Source of the DNA: Actinomycetes bacterium
GTDB taxonomy: Bacteria > Actinomycetota > Acidimicrobiia > Acidimicrobiales > JAMCPL01
Direction: 5' to 3'
NCBI GenBank assembly: GCA_021846515.1
Contig: JAJZWU010000004.1
Span: 33,382-97,381, forward strand
DNA: 64,000 nucleotides
The translations under genes and the position numbers were made by a program. The notes under the pieces were generated by a model. The model was not told the origin of the DNA. It saw only the letters and a program-made list of their open reading frames with translations, and did no database searches. Numbering within the stretch: position 1 is the first letter of the stretch; the number at the start of each line of letters is the position of its first letter. Of the stretch, positions 1-9,039 are shown piece after piece.

Positions 1-192
1 AACGATTCCCTCGGCACCCGCAGTAGCGCCATCATAGAAATGACGGGTATGATAGCCAGTAGAAATGGGAAAGCGCTCATTAGGCAAAGTTTGATAGGAA
101 TGAACCCGGAAGAGTTGGGAGTTACGTTGGCTCAGGATCTACTCATTCGACAGGGAGGAAACTCGCTTATGGGCTTAAACACGGAGTATTGA
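1..192 (+). CDS. hemC: Hydroxymethylbilane synthase (porphobilinogen deaminase), C-terminal end, truncated by window start
   Basis: Open frame NDSLGTRSSAIIEMTGMIASRNGKALIRQSLIGMNPEELGVTLAQDLLIRQGGNSLMGLNTEY*, resembles the HemC C-terminal domain; sits directly upstream of cobA/hemD-hemB-hemL with overlapping stop/start. Confidence 0.75.
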   Translation, partial: NDSLGTRSSAIIEMTGMIASRNGKALIRQSLIGMNPEELGVTLAQDLLIRQGGNSLMGLNTEY

Positions 193-1790
193 TGACTGTT
201 TATCTGGTAGGTGCAGGCCCTGGAGATCCAGGTCTTATCACGCGACGAGGATATGATTTGCTGACTCGTGCAGATGTATTGCTTTACGATCGATTGGTGG
301 ATAAGAGATTACTTTTAGCTGCACGAAAGGACGCTATATTGGTATACACGGGCAAACAGCCCGGCCACGCTGACCGCCAGCCGGATCTGAACAGGCAACT
401 AATTGATTACGGAAGCTCTTACGATATAGTTGTCCGTTTAAAGGGTGGTGACCCATTTGTATTCGGCAGGGGGGGAGAAGAGGTTCAAGCTCTGCAGGAA
501 GCGGGCATTAACGTAGAAGTCGTTCCCGGAGTAACTTCCGCCATAGGTGTACTTACCTCTGCGGGAATACCGGCAACCTATCGAAACATGGCAAGAAGCA
601 TTACGATCGTCACAGGACATACCGGTGCTGAACGGTCCAATAAAGAAAATCCACTGAAAAATATCGTAAGTCCATCCGGGATCGCTGAGTATGACGATAT
701 AGAAGTCCGTACAAAAAAGGGGAGGGAAGACGAAATAGACTGGGACTGCCTGGCAAGACTCAAGGGAACGCTGGTCATACTTATGGGAGTAGACAACCGA
801 GCAGAAATAGCATCTCGCCTTATGGCAGGAGGATTGCCAAGATCGACTCCGGTAGCAGCCGTAGAAAACGGTACTACAATAAACAGGAGAACCGTACATA
901 CGACCTTGGGTCACCTTGCAGATACCGAACTTAAAGCACCTGCCGTAATCGCAATTGGGCAGACGGCCGAGCTGGATCTAACCAATTATACCCAGCTTCC
1001 CCTAAGCGGGCTGTCTATAGTAAATACTAGAAGCCGCAACCAGGCAGAACCGCTCAGCTCTCTGCTGACAGATGCAGGCGCACAGGTAATAGAATTGCCT
1101 GCAATCACCTTCCATGCTCCAGACGACGGTGGTTTGGACCTAAGACGACATGCCGCTTGGCTAAATCGTTACGATTGGATCGTATTCACCTCTTCCAATG
1201 CGGTAGATGCATTCTTTGCATGCCTGCGGGATGCTCGTGATCTGGGCAATCTAAAGGTAGCCTCCGTAGGGACAACAACAGCAACTACGCTGCGTGAACA
1301 CAACATCGTAGCTGATATCATTCCAGACAGGGAACAGAGTACGGCAGGACTGCTGAATATCATGCCGGCTGCCGGCCCTATATCCGGGCGCAAGGAAACT
1401 GGAAGGGTACTCTATCCAAAAGCAGCCGATGCACCTCCTGCTCTGGCGGAGGGACTGAGGAAAAAGGGATGGTTGGTAGACGAAGTAATCGCATACAAGA
1501 CCGTTCCCACATCCAAAGATACCTCCAGGGAGAGTGGTGTCACACCTGAATTGATAGAAATGGCCAAACAGGCAGATGCTATAACTTTCACCTCGCCTTC
1601 TGCGGTACATGGATACCTGGAGTTGGTAGAGGATGGAAAAGTTCCATCCGTAGTCGCATGTATAGGCAACACAACAGCAAGTGCGGCCAGAAGTTCTGGA
1701 ATGGCAGTAGACGTAGTAGCAGAAGAGCAGAGTGCAGAGGGCATAGTAAGGGGACTCATAGATTTCAGAAATAGGCTGACGCGTAAGTGA
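192..1790 (+). CDS. Uroporphyrinogen-III C-methyltransferase / uroporphyrinogen-III synthase fusion (CobA-HemD)
   Basis: N-terminal SUMT motifs VYLVGAGPGDPGLITRRG, GGDPFVFGRGGEE, VVPGVTSAIGVLTSAGIPATYR; C-terminal HemD-like domain (IVNTRSRNQAEPLSSLL, WIVFTSSNAVDAFF). Confidence 0.93.
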   Translation: MTVYLVGAGPGDPGLITRRGYDLLTRADVLLYDRLVDKRLLLAARKDAILVYTGKQPGHADRQPDLNRQLIDYGSSYDIVVRLKGGDPFVFGRGGEEVQALQEAGINVEVVPGVTSAIGVLTSAGIPATYRNMARSITIVTGHTGAERSNKENPLKNIVSPSGIAEYDDIEVRTKKGREDEIDWDCLARLKGTLVILMGVDNRAEIASRLMAGGLPRSTPVAAVENGTTINRRTVHTTLGHLADTELKAPAVIAIGQTAELDLTNYTQLPLSGLSIVNTRSRNQAEPLSSLLTDAGAQVIELPAITFHAPDDGGLDLRRHAAWLNRYDWIVFTSSNAVDAFFACLRDARDLGNLKVASVGTTTATTLREHNIVADIIPDREQSTAGLLNIMPAAGPISGRKETGRVLYPKAADAPPALAEGLRKKGWLVDEVIAYKTVPTSKDTSRESGVTPELIEMAKQADAITFTSPSAVHGYLELVEDGKVPSVVACIGNTTASAARSSGMAVDVVAEEQSAEGIVRGLIDFRNRLTRK

Positions 1791-1820
1791 ACTGTCTTCC
1801 GGGTAAAAAATATTGCAGTA

Positions 1821-2852
1821 GTGAAAATGGATTCTACCGATAAACCCAGAAACATAGCTGAATTGTTTGGTAATACGGGAGGATTCCCAGAAAGACGCAT
1901 GCGTAGACTACGCCGTAGCAGGCCATTTAGAGATCTTCTTTCAGAGACACAGCTAACTGTTAACGATATGATATTTCCTATCTTTGTACGAGAAGACATT
2001 GATAGTCCTACGCCAATTGATAGCCTGCCTGGCCATGTTCAGCATACTGCACAATCAGCCGTAGAGGAGTGTAAGAAGCTGGTATCGCTGGGTATACCGG
2101 GGGTTATACTTTTTGGTATTCCCGCTGACAAAGATCCACAGGGTACAGGTGCTTGGGATCCATCTGGAATAATCCAAATAGCTATATCTGAGACGCGTAA
2201 TGCCATAGGGGAGGATCTGGTTATAATTTCCGATCTCTGCCTTGACGAATACACCAGCCATGGTCATTGTGGAGTACTTGATGACAAGGGTAGGGTAGAC
2301 AATGATACAACCCTGGAGCTTTACCAGAAAATCGCTGTAGCGCAGGCACGGGCGGGCACTGATATGGTAGCTCCAAGCGGAATGATGGATGGGCAGGTAT
2401 CTGCTATCAGGTCAGCTCTCGATACATCCGGCTTTCCGGATATCCCCATACTAGCCTATGCGGCAAAATACGCCTCGTCTCTATATGGGCCATTTCGTGA
2501 TGCAGTAAACGTGCACATAAGCGGTGACCGCAAGTCGTACCAGGAAGATATCCGTAACGCGCGCGAAGCAATCTTGGAAACGACTCTGGACATAGCTGAG
2601 GGGGCCGACATCGTCATGATTAAACCAGCTATCTCGTATTTAGACATTATAGCGCAAGTCTCTTCCGTGACCAATGTGCCTATAGCTGCCTATCAAGTAA
2701 GTGGAGAGTATTCCATGATAAAAGCTGCCGGTGAGCGTGGATGGATAGATGCAGATGCGGTAATGCTGGAGGAACTCACCTCCATAAAAAGAGCCGGCGC
2801 TCGTTTCATCATAACTTATGCAGCCAGGGAGGTTGGGGAAATGCTATCATGA
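1821..2852 (+). CDS. hemB: Delta-aminolevulinic acid dehydratase (porphobilinogen synthase)
   Basis: RPFRDLLSETQLTVNDMIFPIFV, DLCLDEYTSHGHCGVL, VAPSGMMDGQVSAIR, MIKPAISYLDII. Confidence 0.96.
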   Translation: MKMDSTDKPRNIAELFGNTGGFPERRMRRLRRSRPFRDLLSETQLTVNDMIFPIFVREDIDSPTPIDSLPGHVQHTAQSAVEECKKLVSLGIPGVILFGIPADKDPQGTGAWDPSGIIQIAISETRNAIGEDLVIISDLCLDEYTSHGHCGVLDDKGRVDNDTTLELYQKIAVAQARAGTDMVAPSGMMDGQVSAIRSALDTSGFPDIPILAYAAKYASSLYGPFRDAVNVHISGDRKSYQEDIRNAREAILETTLDIAEGADIVMIKPAISYLDIIAQVSSVTNVPIAAYQVSGEYSMIKAAGERGWIDADAVMLEELTSIKRAGARFIITYAAREVGEMLS

Positions 2853-4219
2853 CCGGCAACTCCGATAATCAGCTTCCACCCATAAGCGCACTCAAGAATA
2901 CACTTGCGGATAACACTACATATAAAAATACCAATATAGCGTGGTTTGATAGGGCAAAGCACGTAATCCCTGGAGGCGTGGACTCTCCGGTACGATCTTT
3001 CAACTCTGTAGGCGGTACTCCTGTTACGGTGGCCAAGGGTCAGGGTGCATATCTATTTGACGTGGAAGGCAACAGATACGTAGATCTGATTCAATCATAT
3101 GGAGCTATAATCATGGGTCATGCCGACCCGGATACCTTAGATGCAATCAGGAATGCAATGTCAAGGGGTACTACCTTTGGAGCACCCACTACAGGTGAGG
3201 TTCTGTTGGCAGAAGAAATATGTTCAAGAGTGCCGGGATGCAACCTTATACGCTTTGTATCCTCCGGTACTGAGGCGGCAATGAGTGCTGTCCGGCTGGC
3301 AAGAGGCTATACCGGCAGGAGCCGTGTCATTAAGTTTGCGGGGTGCTACCACGGACACTCGGATGGCCTGCTAGCTGCAGGAGGAAGTGGCATTGCAACT
3401 ATAGGACTACCTGATTCTGCCGGCGTACCGCCATCAAGCGTAAACGATACGATTATCTGTCCATACAACCAGGTACCACCCCCAGACATCCTGGATGAAA
3501 ACATAGCGTGTGTAATAGTAGAACCAATCGCAGCCAACATGGGTGTAGTTCCCCCTGTTCCCGGATTCCTGGAAGGGCTTCGTAAGGCCTGTAACTCTGT
3601 AGGTGCATTACTGATCTTTGATGAAGTTATTACTGGATTTCGTATTGCTTACAGCAATGCAACTGCTCTGTGCGAAGTAACACCGGATCTGTACTGTTTT
3701 GGAAAAATAATCGGAGGAGGACTTCCTCTTGCGGCATTTGGTGGTAGATCTGATATTTTTTCTATGCTTGCCCCGGAAGGCCCCGTATACCAGGCAGGGA
3801 CGCTGTCAGGGAACCCCCTGGCTACAGCAGCAGGTCTTAGCGTCTTGCGTCGCCTTAATAGGGATGCTTATTCAAGGCTACAGGCTAAGGTAAAGCAATT
3901 CGCCACCGAGTTGCAAAGCTGCTTCGTAGCCGCCGGAACAAAGGCATGGGTATCGCAATACGGTACACTATGTAGTATATTTTTCGGCGCCGGCAGCGAG
4001 GTACATAATTATGAGGAGTCTCGTATCGCAGCATCAACTGTCACTTCCGATGGTACCGGCATGTACGCAGCCTTCTTCCATCGTATGCTCAAACAAGGGG
4101 TTATGCTTGCTCCAGGGCCATATGAAGCAATGTTTATAGGCATGGCTCACAGTGACAGCGATTTGGAATATATACTAAATGCCGCCAAAAAAGCTTCCAG
4201 CGGTCTTTGTGCAGCTTAA
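2849..4219 (+). CDS. hemL: Glutamate-1-semialdehyde 2,1-aminomutase
   Basis: VIPGGVDSPVRSFNSVGGTPV, CYHGHSDGLLAAGGSG, FDEVITGFR, FGKIIGGGLPLAAFGGR; ATG overlaps hemB stop (ATGA) so start at 2849 preferred over 2741. Confidence 0.95.
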   Translation: MTGNSDNQLPPISALKNTLADNTTYKNTNIAWFDRAKHVIPGGVDSPVRSFNSVGGTPVTVAKGQGAYLFDVEGNRYVDLIQSYGAIIMGHADPDTLDAIRNAMSRGTTFGAPTTGEVLLAEEICSRVPGCNLIRFVSSGTEAAMSAVRLARGYTGRSRVIKFAGCYHGHSDGLLAAGGSGIATIGLPDSAGVPPSSVNDTIICPYNQVPPPDILDENIACVIVEPIAANMGVVPPVPGFLEGLRKACNSVGALLIFDEVITGFRIAYSNATALCEVTPDLYCFGKIIGGGLPLAAFGGRSDIFSMLAPEGPVYQAGTLSGNPLATAAGLSVLRRLNRDAYSRLQAKVKQFATELQSCFVAAGTKAWVSQYGTLCSIFFGAGSEVHNYEESRIAASTVTSDGTGMYAAFFHRMLKQGVMLAPGPYEAMFIGMAHSDSDLEYILNAAKKASSGLCAA

Positions 4220-4263
4220 TATTATGTAGACAATGTCCGTAGAGTCAGGAAATGTATTGATTG

Positions 4264-5151
4264 TCAACTGCCAACAACCTGCCAGTTAGCCAAAATGTCA
4301 TCCCGGTTGCCGGTAACAACCTTGCCCTCCTCAGCCAACTTTCTCAGGTGTGCCCACAGAGAATAGCGCGCTATCGGATGCAACTGCTCTGCTGTATCAC
4401 TATAGGCGCTTGGCAATATGTCGTCCAACTGCACCCATCGATCAAGCCCCTTTTCGTGCAGATTAGACAATGCATCCAGCACCATCTGCTCACGCATTTC
4501 ACGATGGGAGATAACAGAAGATACCACCTCTTGCGGATCGTCCATCCACATACCGTGCCCTGGGAGTAAAGCTACTGGCGAGGGATCCAGGTCACGCACC
4601 ATTCTCAGGCTCTCTATATATTGCTTCATATCACCATCTGGAGGAGCTATCACTACCGTAGATCCTTGCATAATATGATCTCCTGTAAACAGCAGGTTCT
4701 CTTTTACAAGCAAATAACAGAGGTGATCAGACGAATGTCCCGGAGTATAAATAGCACGCAGGGTTACACCGCCTATCTCAATAGTATCGCTATCTGATAT
4801 ATGCCTGGCAATATCAAGATAAGAAAATCCTGAATCAGAAGGTGTGGGACGACCGATAATCTCGGCGCCTGTCAATTCAGCCAAACGTCGTGCCCCGGGA
4901 GCATGATCGGGATGTCCGTGAGTAATGGCTATCCGGCTTATCCTCCCATCACCCACTTCCACAAGCCTCTGAATATGCCCAGGGTCGTCGGGACCTGGAT
5001 CCAATACCAATAGTTCATCTTTACCAATTAGGTAGCTATTGGTGCCAGGACCTGTCATTACACTGGGATTGGGCGCTACTACCCTTATTACTAACGGAGT
5101 TAGCTGAGTGAGCTCGCCGGGTACACAGGAAGCATGATAGTCGTATTCCAC
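4264..5151 (-). CDS. MBL-fold metallo-hydrolase
   Basis: THGHPDHAPGARRL metal-binding motif, YTPGHSSDHLCYLL, LFTGDHIMQG. Confidence 0.88.
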   Translation of the reverse strand: MEYDYHASCVPGELTQLTPLVIRVVAPNPSVMTGPGTNSYLIGKDELLVLDPGPDDPGHIQRLVEVGDGRISRIAITHGHPDHAPGARRLAELTGAEIIGRPTPSDSGFSYLDIARHISDSDTIEIGGVTLRAIYTPGHSSDHLCYLLVKENLLFTGDHIMQGSTVVIAPPDGDMKQYIESLRMVRDLDPSPVALLPGHGMWMDDPQEVVSSVISHREMREQMVLDALSNLHEKGLDRWVQLDDILPSAYSDTAEQLHPIARYSLWAHLRKLAEEGKVVTGNRDDILANWQVVGS

Positions 5152-5154
5152 TTA

Positions 5155-6105
5155 CTATATTATATCCCTCAAGTTGCCTGAAAATAGCGCTGGATCGATT
5201 CCCATATCTACCATCGCTCTAAGCACTACATCGGCAAACATATCTGGCTCTGAAATAAGCCATGTATGACTTCCCTCCACCACCACACTACGCACACCGG
5301 CGGCACGGCAAAGGCCGGTAACGGCTCCATGGGGCACAAGTCTATCGCGATCAGACCATACTATGGAAATTGGAACACCCGCATTCGATGCCTTCTCAAT
5401 TTCTTTTAGGAGGTCTGCATTACGTACAATATTTACCACCTTAAGTACTTCAGGCAAGTTCCTCAATAGGTTCGGTACAGCTCCCTCAGCAACAGCAGGG
5501 AGAACCCTTGCCGGCGATGAACCGCTTAGCAGATCCACCCCAAGTTCCTGTCCCCATTCCCAAATGGGCCTATTGGACATAGACTCCACTTCACCATTGG
5601 GGCCACACCTCACCGGTCCTCCCACAGGATTACATAGAATCGCAGAACGAACACTGTTGGGATAGTCGTGAGCTACCTGTATTGCTATGCCACCACCAAA
5701 GGAATGGCCGATCACCACAGGAAAATCACTCATCTCCACAGCCTCCAGGAATCTCATTGCCCATTCGGCGTAGAGCTGAAAGGATCGCTCTCGCTTGGTA
5801 AGTGTCGGAGCACCTCCAAATCCTGGAAGCGCCGGCGCAATAACCCTACAGCCGAGACCAGCCAGAGAGGCTACAGCTTCCTTATAAGTCTTGTGACTGA
5901 CGCCCCATCCATGTAGAAATAGAACCGGTAAGCCTTCTCCTGCAACTGCATAGTTAAAATTCCCTTCCTCCATCTTGACAACCTGCCAATTGACCCTGCC
6001 GGTCGACTTGCTGGGATCAGGTGCGGAAGGACCCCATGGAATGGAGACGCGTGAAAACACAATATCCTTAGGCAGTTTTATGCCCATTTTGGGCGTGCTT
6101 ACCAT
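5155..6105 (-). CDS. Alpha/beta-hydrolase
   Basis: VLFLHGWGVSHKTY, VIGHSFGGGIAIQVA nucleophile elbow, late GSHTW His. Confidence 0.88.
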   Translation of the reverse strand: MVSTPKMGIKLPKDIVFSRVSIPWGPSAPDPSKSTGRVNWQVVKMEEGNFNYAVAGEGLPVLFLHGWGVSHKTYKEAVASLAGLGCRVIAPALPGFGGAPTLTKRERSFQLYAEWAMRFLEAVEMSDFPVVIGHSFGGGIAIQVAHDYPNSVRSAILCNPVGGPVRCGPNGEVESMSNRPIWEWGQELGVDLLSGSSPARVLPAVAEGAVPNLLRNLPEVLKVVNIVRNADLLKEIEKASNAGVPISIVWSDRDRLVPHGAVTGLCRAAGVRSVVVEGSHTWLISEPDMFADVVLRAMVDMGIDPALFSGNLRDII

Positions 6106-6183
6106 AATTTATATTATACAACACTCCAGCAAGCACAGTCCAGTATTCTACCAGCATCAACGCCGACCAGCCGCTCCCTGTTC

Positions 6184-7113
6184 ATGCTAAATTATCTATT
6201 CATGGAGCCTGACACACTTGGACATGTAAGACGAAAGGTACCTACAGCTTTAATTACCTGGATAGTCATAGTTGTAGTTGGCATAGTTGCCCTTTCGCTT
6301 ATAGGATTCAAGCTATTTACTTCACCAATTGTCACAAAAGTCAATCCATTCCCCTCGGCATCGCCACATACGCTTAGCTCCATTGGCAATGCATCTATAT
6401 CCAGCCTGAACAATACTGGAGCATATGAAGTTGCCGACTTGGGTATACCTACAGCATTGAATAATCAGGCTGTCTTGACGGGCAGGTCTACCGGCGGTCA
6501 GAATGCAACTGCCGGAAGCAGGCAACTGCCGGAAGTGGCTTTTGTCGGAAGCGAATATTGCCCCTACTGTGCCGCGGCCAGTTGGCCTTTGGTTGTTGCA
6601 CTAAGCAGGTTCGGCAGTTTCAAAAAATTAAATATAGCTACATCCTCCAGCTCTGAGATCTTTTCGGGTATTAACGGATTTTCATTTTACATGACATCAT
6701 ACAGCAGCAAATACATATACTTTGATGGGACAGAGGAGGCTTCTTCCGTTCCGTCAAGTAATCCATACAGTGGATTCACTCCTTTGGGCAAGCCGGTAAC
6801 AGCCCTTATGTCCCTTATAATGCACTACGATCAGCCACCCTTCATCAATTCCGCGAAAGCCGGTGAGCTGCCCTTTATTGACATCGCAAACAAAAGCATC
6901 TTGAACGGTGCGCTATTTCCGGCAGAGTTACTACAGGGGAAGGGATACGGCACCCTAATATACGATATTGCTCACCCCTCTCACTCATATGCGGGACAGG
7001 CAATCCTTACCGCCGCCAATGTATTGACCGCCTCCATATGCACAATCACCGGTAATGCTCCAGAAAACGTCTGCGACTCCACGGCGATCCATCAGGCTTC
7101 AGCCCTATTGTGA
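6184..7113 (+). CDS. DUF929-like thioredoxin-fold membrane-anchored protein
   Basis: N-terminal TM; VAFVGSEYCPYCAAASWPLVVALSRFGSF with CPYC motif characteristic of DUF929. Confidence 0.75.
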   Translation: MLNYLFMEPDTLGHVRRKVPTALITWIVIVVVGIVALSLIGFKLFTSPIVTKVNPFPSASPHTLSSIGNASISSLNNTGAYEVADLGIPTALNNQAVLTGRSTGGQNATAGSRQLPEVAFVGSEYCPYCAAASWPLVVALSRFGSFKKLNIATSSSSEIFSGINGFSFYMTSYSSKYIYFDGTEEASSVPSSNPYSGFTPLGKPVTALMSLIMHYDQPPFINSAKAGELPFIDIANKSILNGALFPAELLQGKGYGTLIYDIAHPSHSYAGQAILTAANVLTASICTITGNAPENVCDSTAIHQASALL

Positions 7114-7209
7114 TTACTGCTGTACCTGCTGGGAACTACCCAACGACCACTTGTATCCAAATACACTGCCGTCTACACAACGTGCTTATAATAGGCTATT
7201 CTATTTGCC

Positions 7210-8544
7210 ATGGCTCAACACGGTAAATACGGACAAAGAGGTAGAATGGCGGATGAAAGCTCACTTACTGGGCTATCTGCACTTAGTGCACCAAGTCGCG
7301 CACCTGTGGTAGGTGCAGGAATAATCATCATAATCGCCATACTGGTAATTGTTCAGATGCTCCGGGGTGTCCCGAGTGCTTCACTTACGCTTACGAGTTC
7401 GAGCGCGCCACTGAGCTTTCCTGGAACTCTTCCGGCGCTCCCCTGGTCTCCAACTGGAGAAGAGGCATTGGCAATAAGTGGTATAGGTACTATAGGTACA
7501 CACGGAGGCAACCAGCCGGAAGAAACCTGGAGCGTGGCAAAGCTAATGACCGCTTACATCGTACTGAAGGCGCACCCTTTGGCACCTGCAACACCTGGAC
7601 CTACCCTGTCTGTTACACCGGCAGATGTGGCAACATATAACAGCGATGTAGCTAATGGGGATTCTGTCGTGCCAGTTGCTGCCGGAGAGACCCTTACCGA
7701 ACGCCAGGCTCTGGAAGCGCTCCTTATCCCATCGGGAGATAATATTGCTGCACTGCTTGCTAACTGGGTATCGGGGTCGGAGACGGCATTCGTAGCCAAG
7801 ATGAATGCCGAGGCAGCCTCATTGGGCATGAACAACACGCACTATGCCGATGCAAGTGGAGTAAATCCGGCTACAGTAAGTACAGCAACCGATCAGCTCA
7901 AGCTGCTGGAAACTGTATGGAAGGTACCGACCATAAGACATATTACGGAAATGGCTCAAGTCACCAACCTGCCGGCGCCTTCCAACTGCCCATCATGTAT
8001 CTACAACAATGATGCTATGATAGGACACTACGGATTTCTGGGAGGAAAAACTGGATCATCTACAAATGGATCTTTTTCTTTCGTTGCACAAAAGACCATT
8101 GGAGGTGAATCAAGACTGATATTTGGTTCTGTTATGGGACAAATAGGGCAGTCAACTCCTTCACTTCCAATGCCACCAAATGCCAACGATTCGCTAAGCG
8201 TGATCGACCAGGCAGAAGCAGCTGCTTACAACCTTGTACAGGCCATGGGAAGCTTTCCTCTGGGTGAGTCCTCCTTGCCCTCTGGTTCTACGCTCGGTTC
8301 CATATCCTCAGCCTGGGCAACCGGGCTCAAGGCAGTAACTTCGAAGCCACTTTCTTTCTATGGCTATCCTGGCATACATACCTCCATGACCGTGCGTAAG
8401 GACAAGCTGGGAACGACTTTGGCGGCTCATCAGGTAGTAGCAACCCTCACCATCACCGTAGGATACAATAGTACGACTGTAAATCTTGTCTCCACAAAAG
8501 CATTGCCTGCCCCGTCTCTTACCTGGAAACTCACTCGCCTGTAA
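7210..8544 (+). CDS. D-alanyl-D-alanine carboxypeptidase (peptidase S11 family)
   Basis: SxxK-type SVAKLMTAYIVLK, PSGDNIAALLAN (SxN), GGKTGSS (KTG) motifs; N-terminal TM. Confidence 0.88.
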   Translation: MAQHGKYGQRGRMADESSLTGLSALSAPSRAPVVGAGIIIIIAILVIVQMLRGVPSASLTLTSSSAPLSFPGTLPALPWSPTGEEALAISGIGTIGTHGGNQPEETWSVAKLMTAYIVLKAHPLAPATPGPTLSVTPADVATYNSDVANGDSVVPVAAGETLTERQALEALLIPSGDNIAALLANWVSGSETAFVAKMNAEAASLGMNNTHYADASGVNPATVSTATDQLKLLETVWKVPTIRHITEMAQVTNLPAPSNCPSCIYNNDAMIGHYGFLGGKTGSSTNGSFSFVAQKTIGGESRLIFGSVMGQIGQSTPSLPMPPNANDSLSVIDQAEAAAYNLVQAMGSFPLGESSLPSGSTLGSISSAWATGLKAVTSKPLSFYGYPGIHTSMTVRKDKLGTTLAAHQVVATLTITVGYNSTTVNLVSTKALPAPSLTWKLTRL

Positions 8545-8657
8545 CTCACTCGCCTACAGGCGGAACGACTGGGAGCATAAATCAGAAACCTGTTACGATA
8601 TAATCTGGCCACAATATACGTTATGGATAATTGAGAATGTAATCACAGAACGTGGTG

Positions 8658-8697
8658 CGCAACAGTCCGGTACGCAACAGTCCGGCGGACTGTTGCG
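8658..8697. repeat. Two direct copies of CGCAACAGTCCGG followed by inverted CGGACTGTTGCG (12-bp perfect stem)
   Basis: cgcaacagtccgg (8658-8670), cgcaacagtccgg (8673-8685), cggactgttgcg (8686-8697). Confidence 0.85.
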
Positions 8698-9039
8698 TGG
8701 ACGAGATGGCAAAACACGACTTTGCGTGGACAGGCGTAGCGAAGCACGACTTTACGTTTCTGACACCCGCTCTTGGAGCGGAACCGAATCATAGTACCTC
8801 CGCAAATGCGCGGTATCCATCGGTGAACTTCATACCAGTCACCTGGTATATTCAACCGCTAAAAGTCTCGGTACTCGATCCGGTTCCTTCCTTTTACCAC
8901 TATTTCATTATACTCCTATAGCCTCGCTTTTACAACAGCCGGGAGCAGGCAATTTGTTAGAAGTAATCAAAGCAAACGCAGACCTTGGCAGTGAGGTAGC
9001 GCTTGCAACAAAGTACAGCTGCCCAAAACCACTAACATA

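Noticed and set aside
438-914. 158-aa - strand ORF
   Set aside because: Antisense within cobA-hemD; Cys/Tyr/Ser-rich shadow ORF.
1412-1999. 195-aa - strand ORF
   Set aside because: Antisense across the cobA-hemD/hemB junction; no family motifs.
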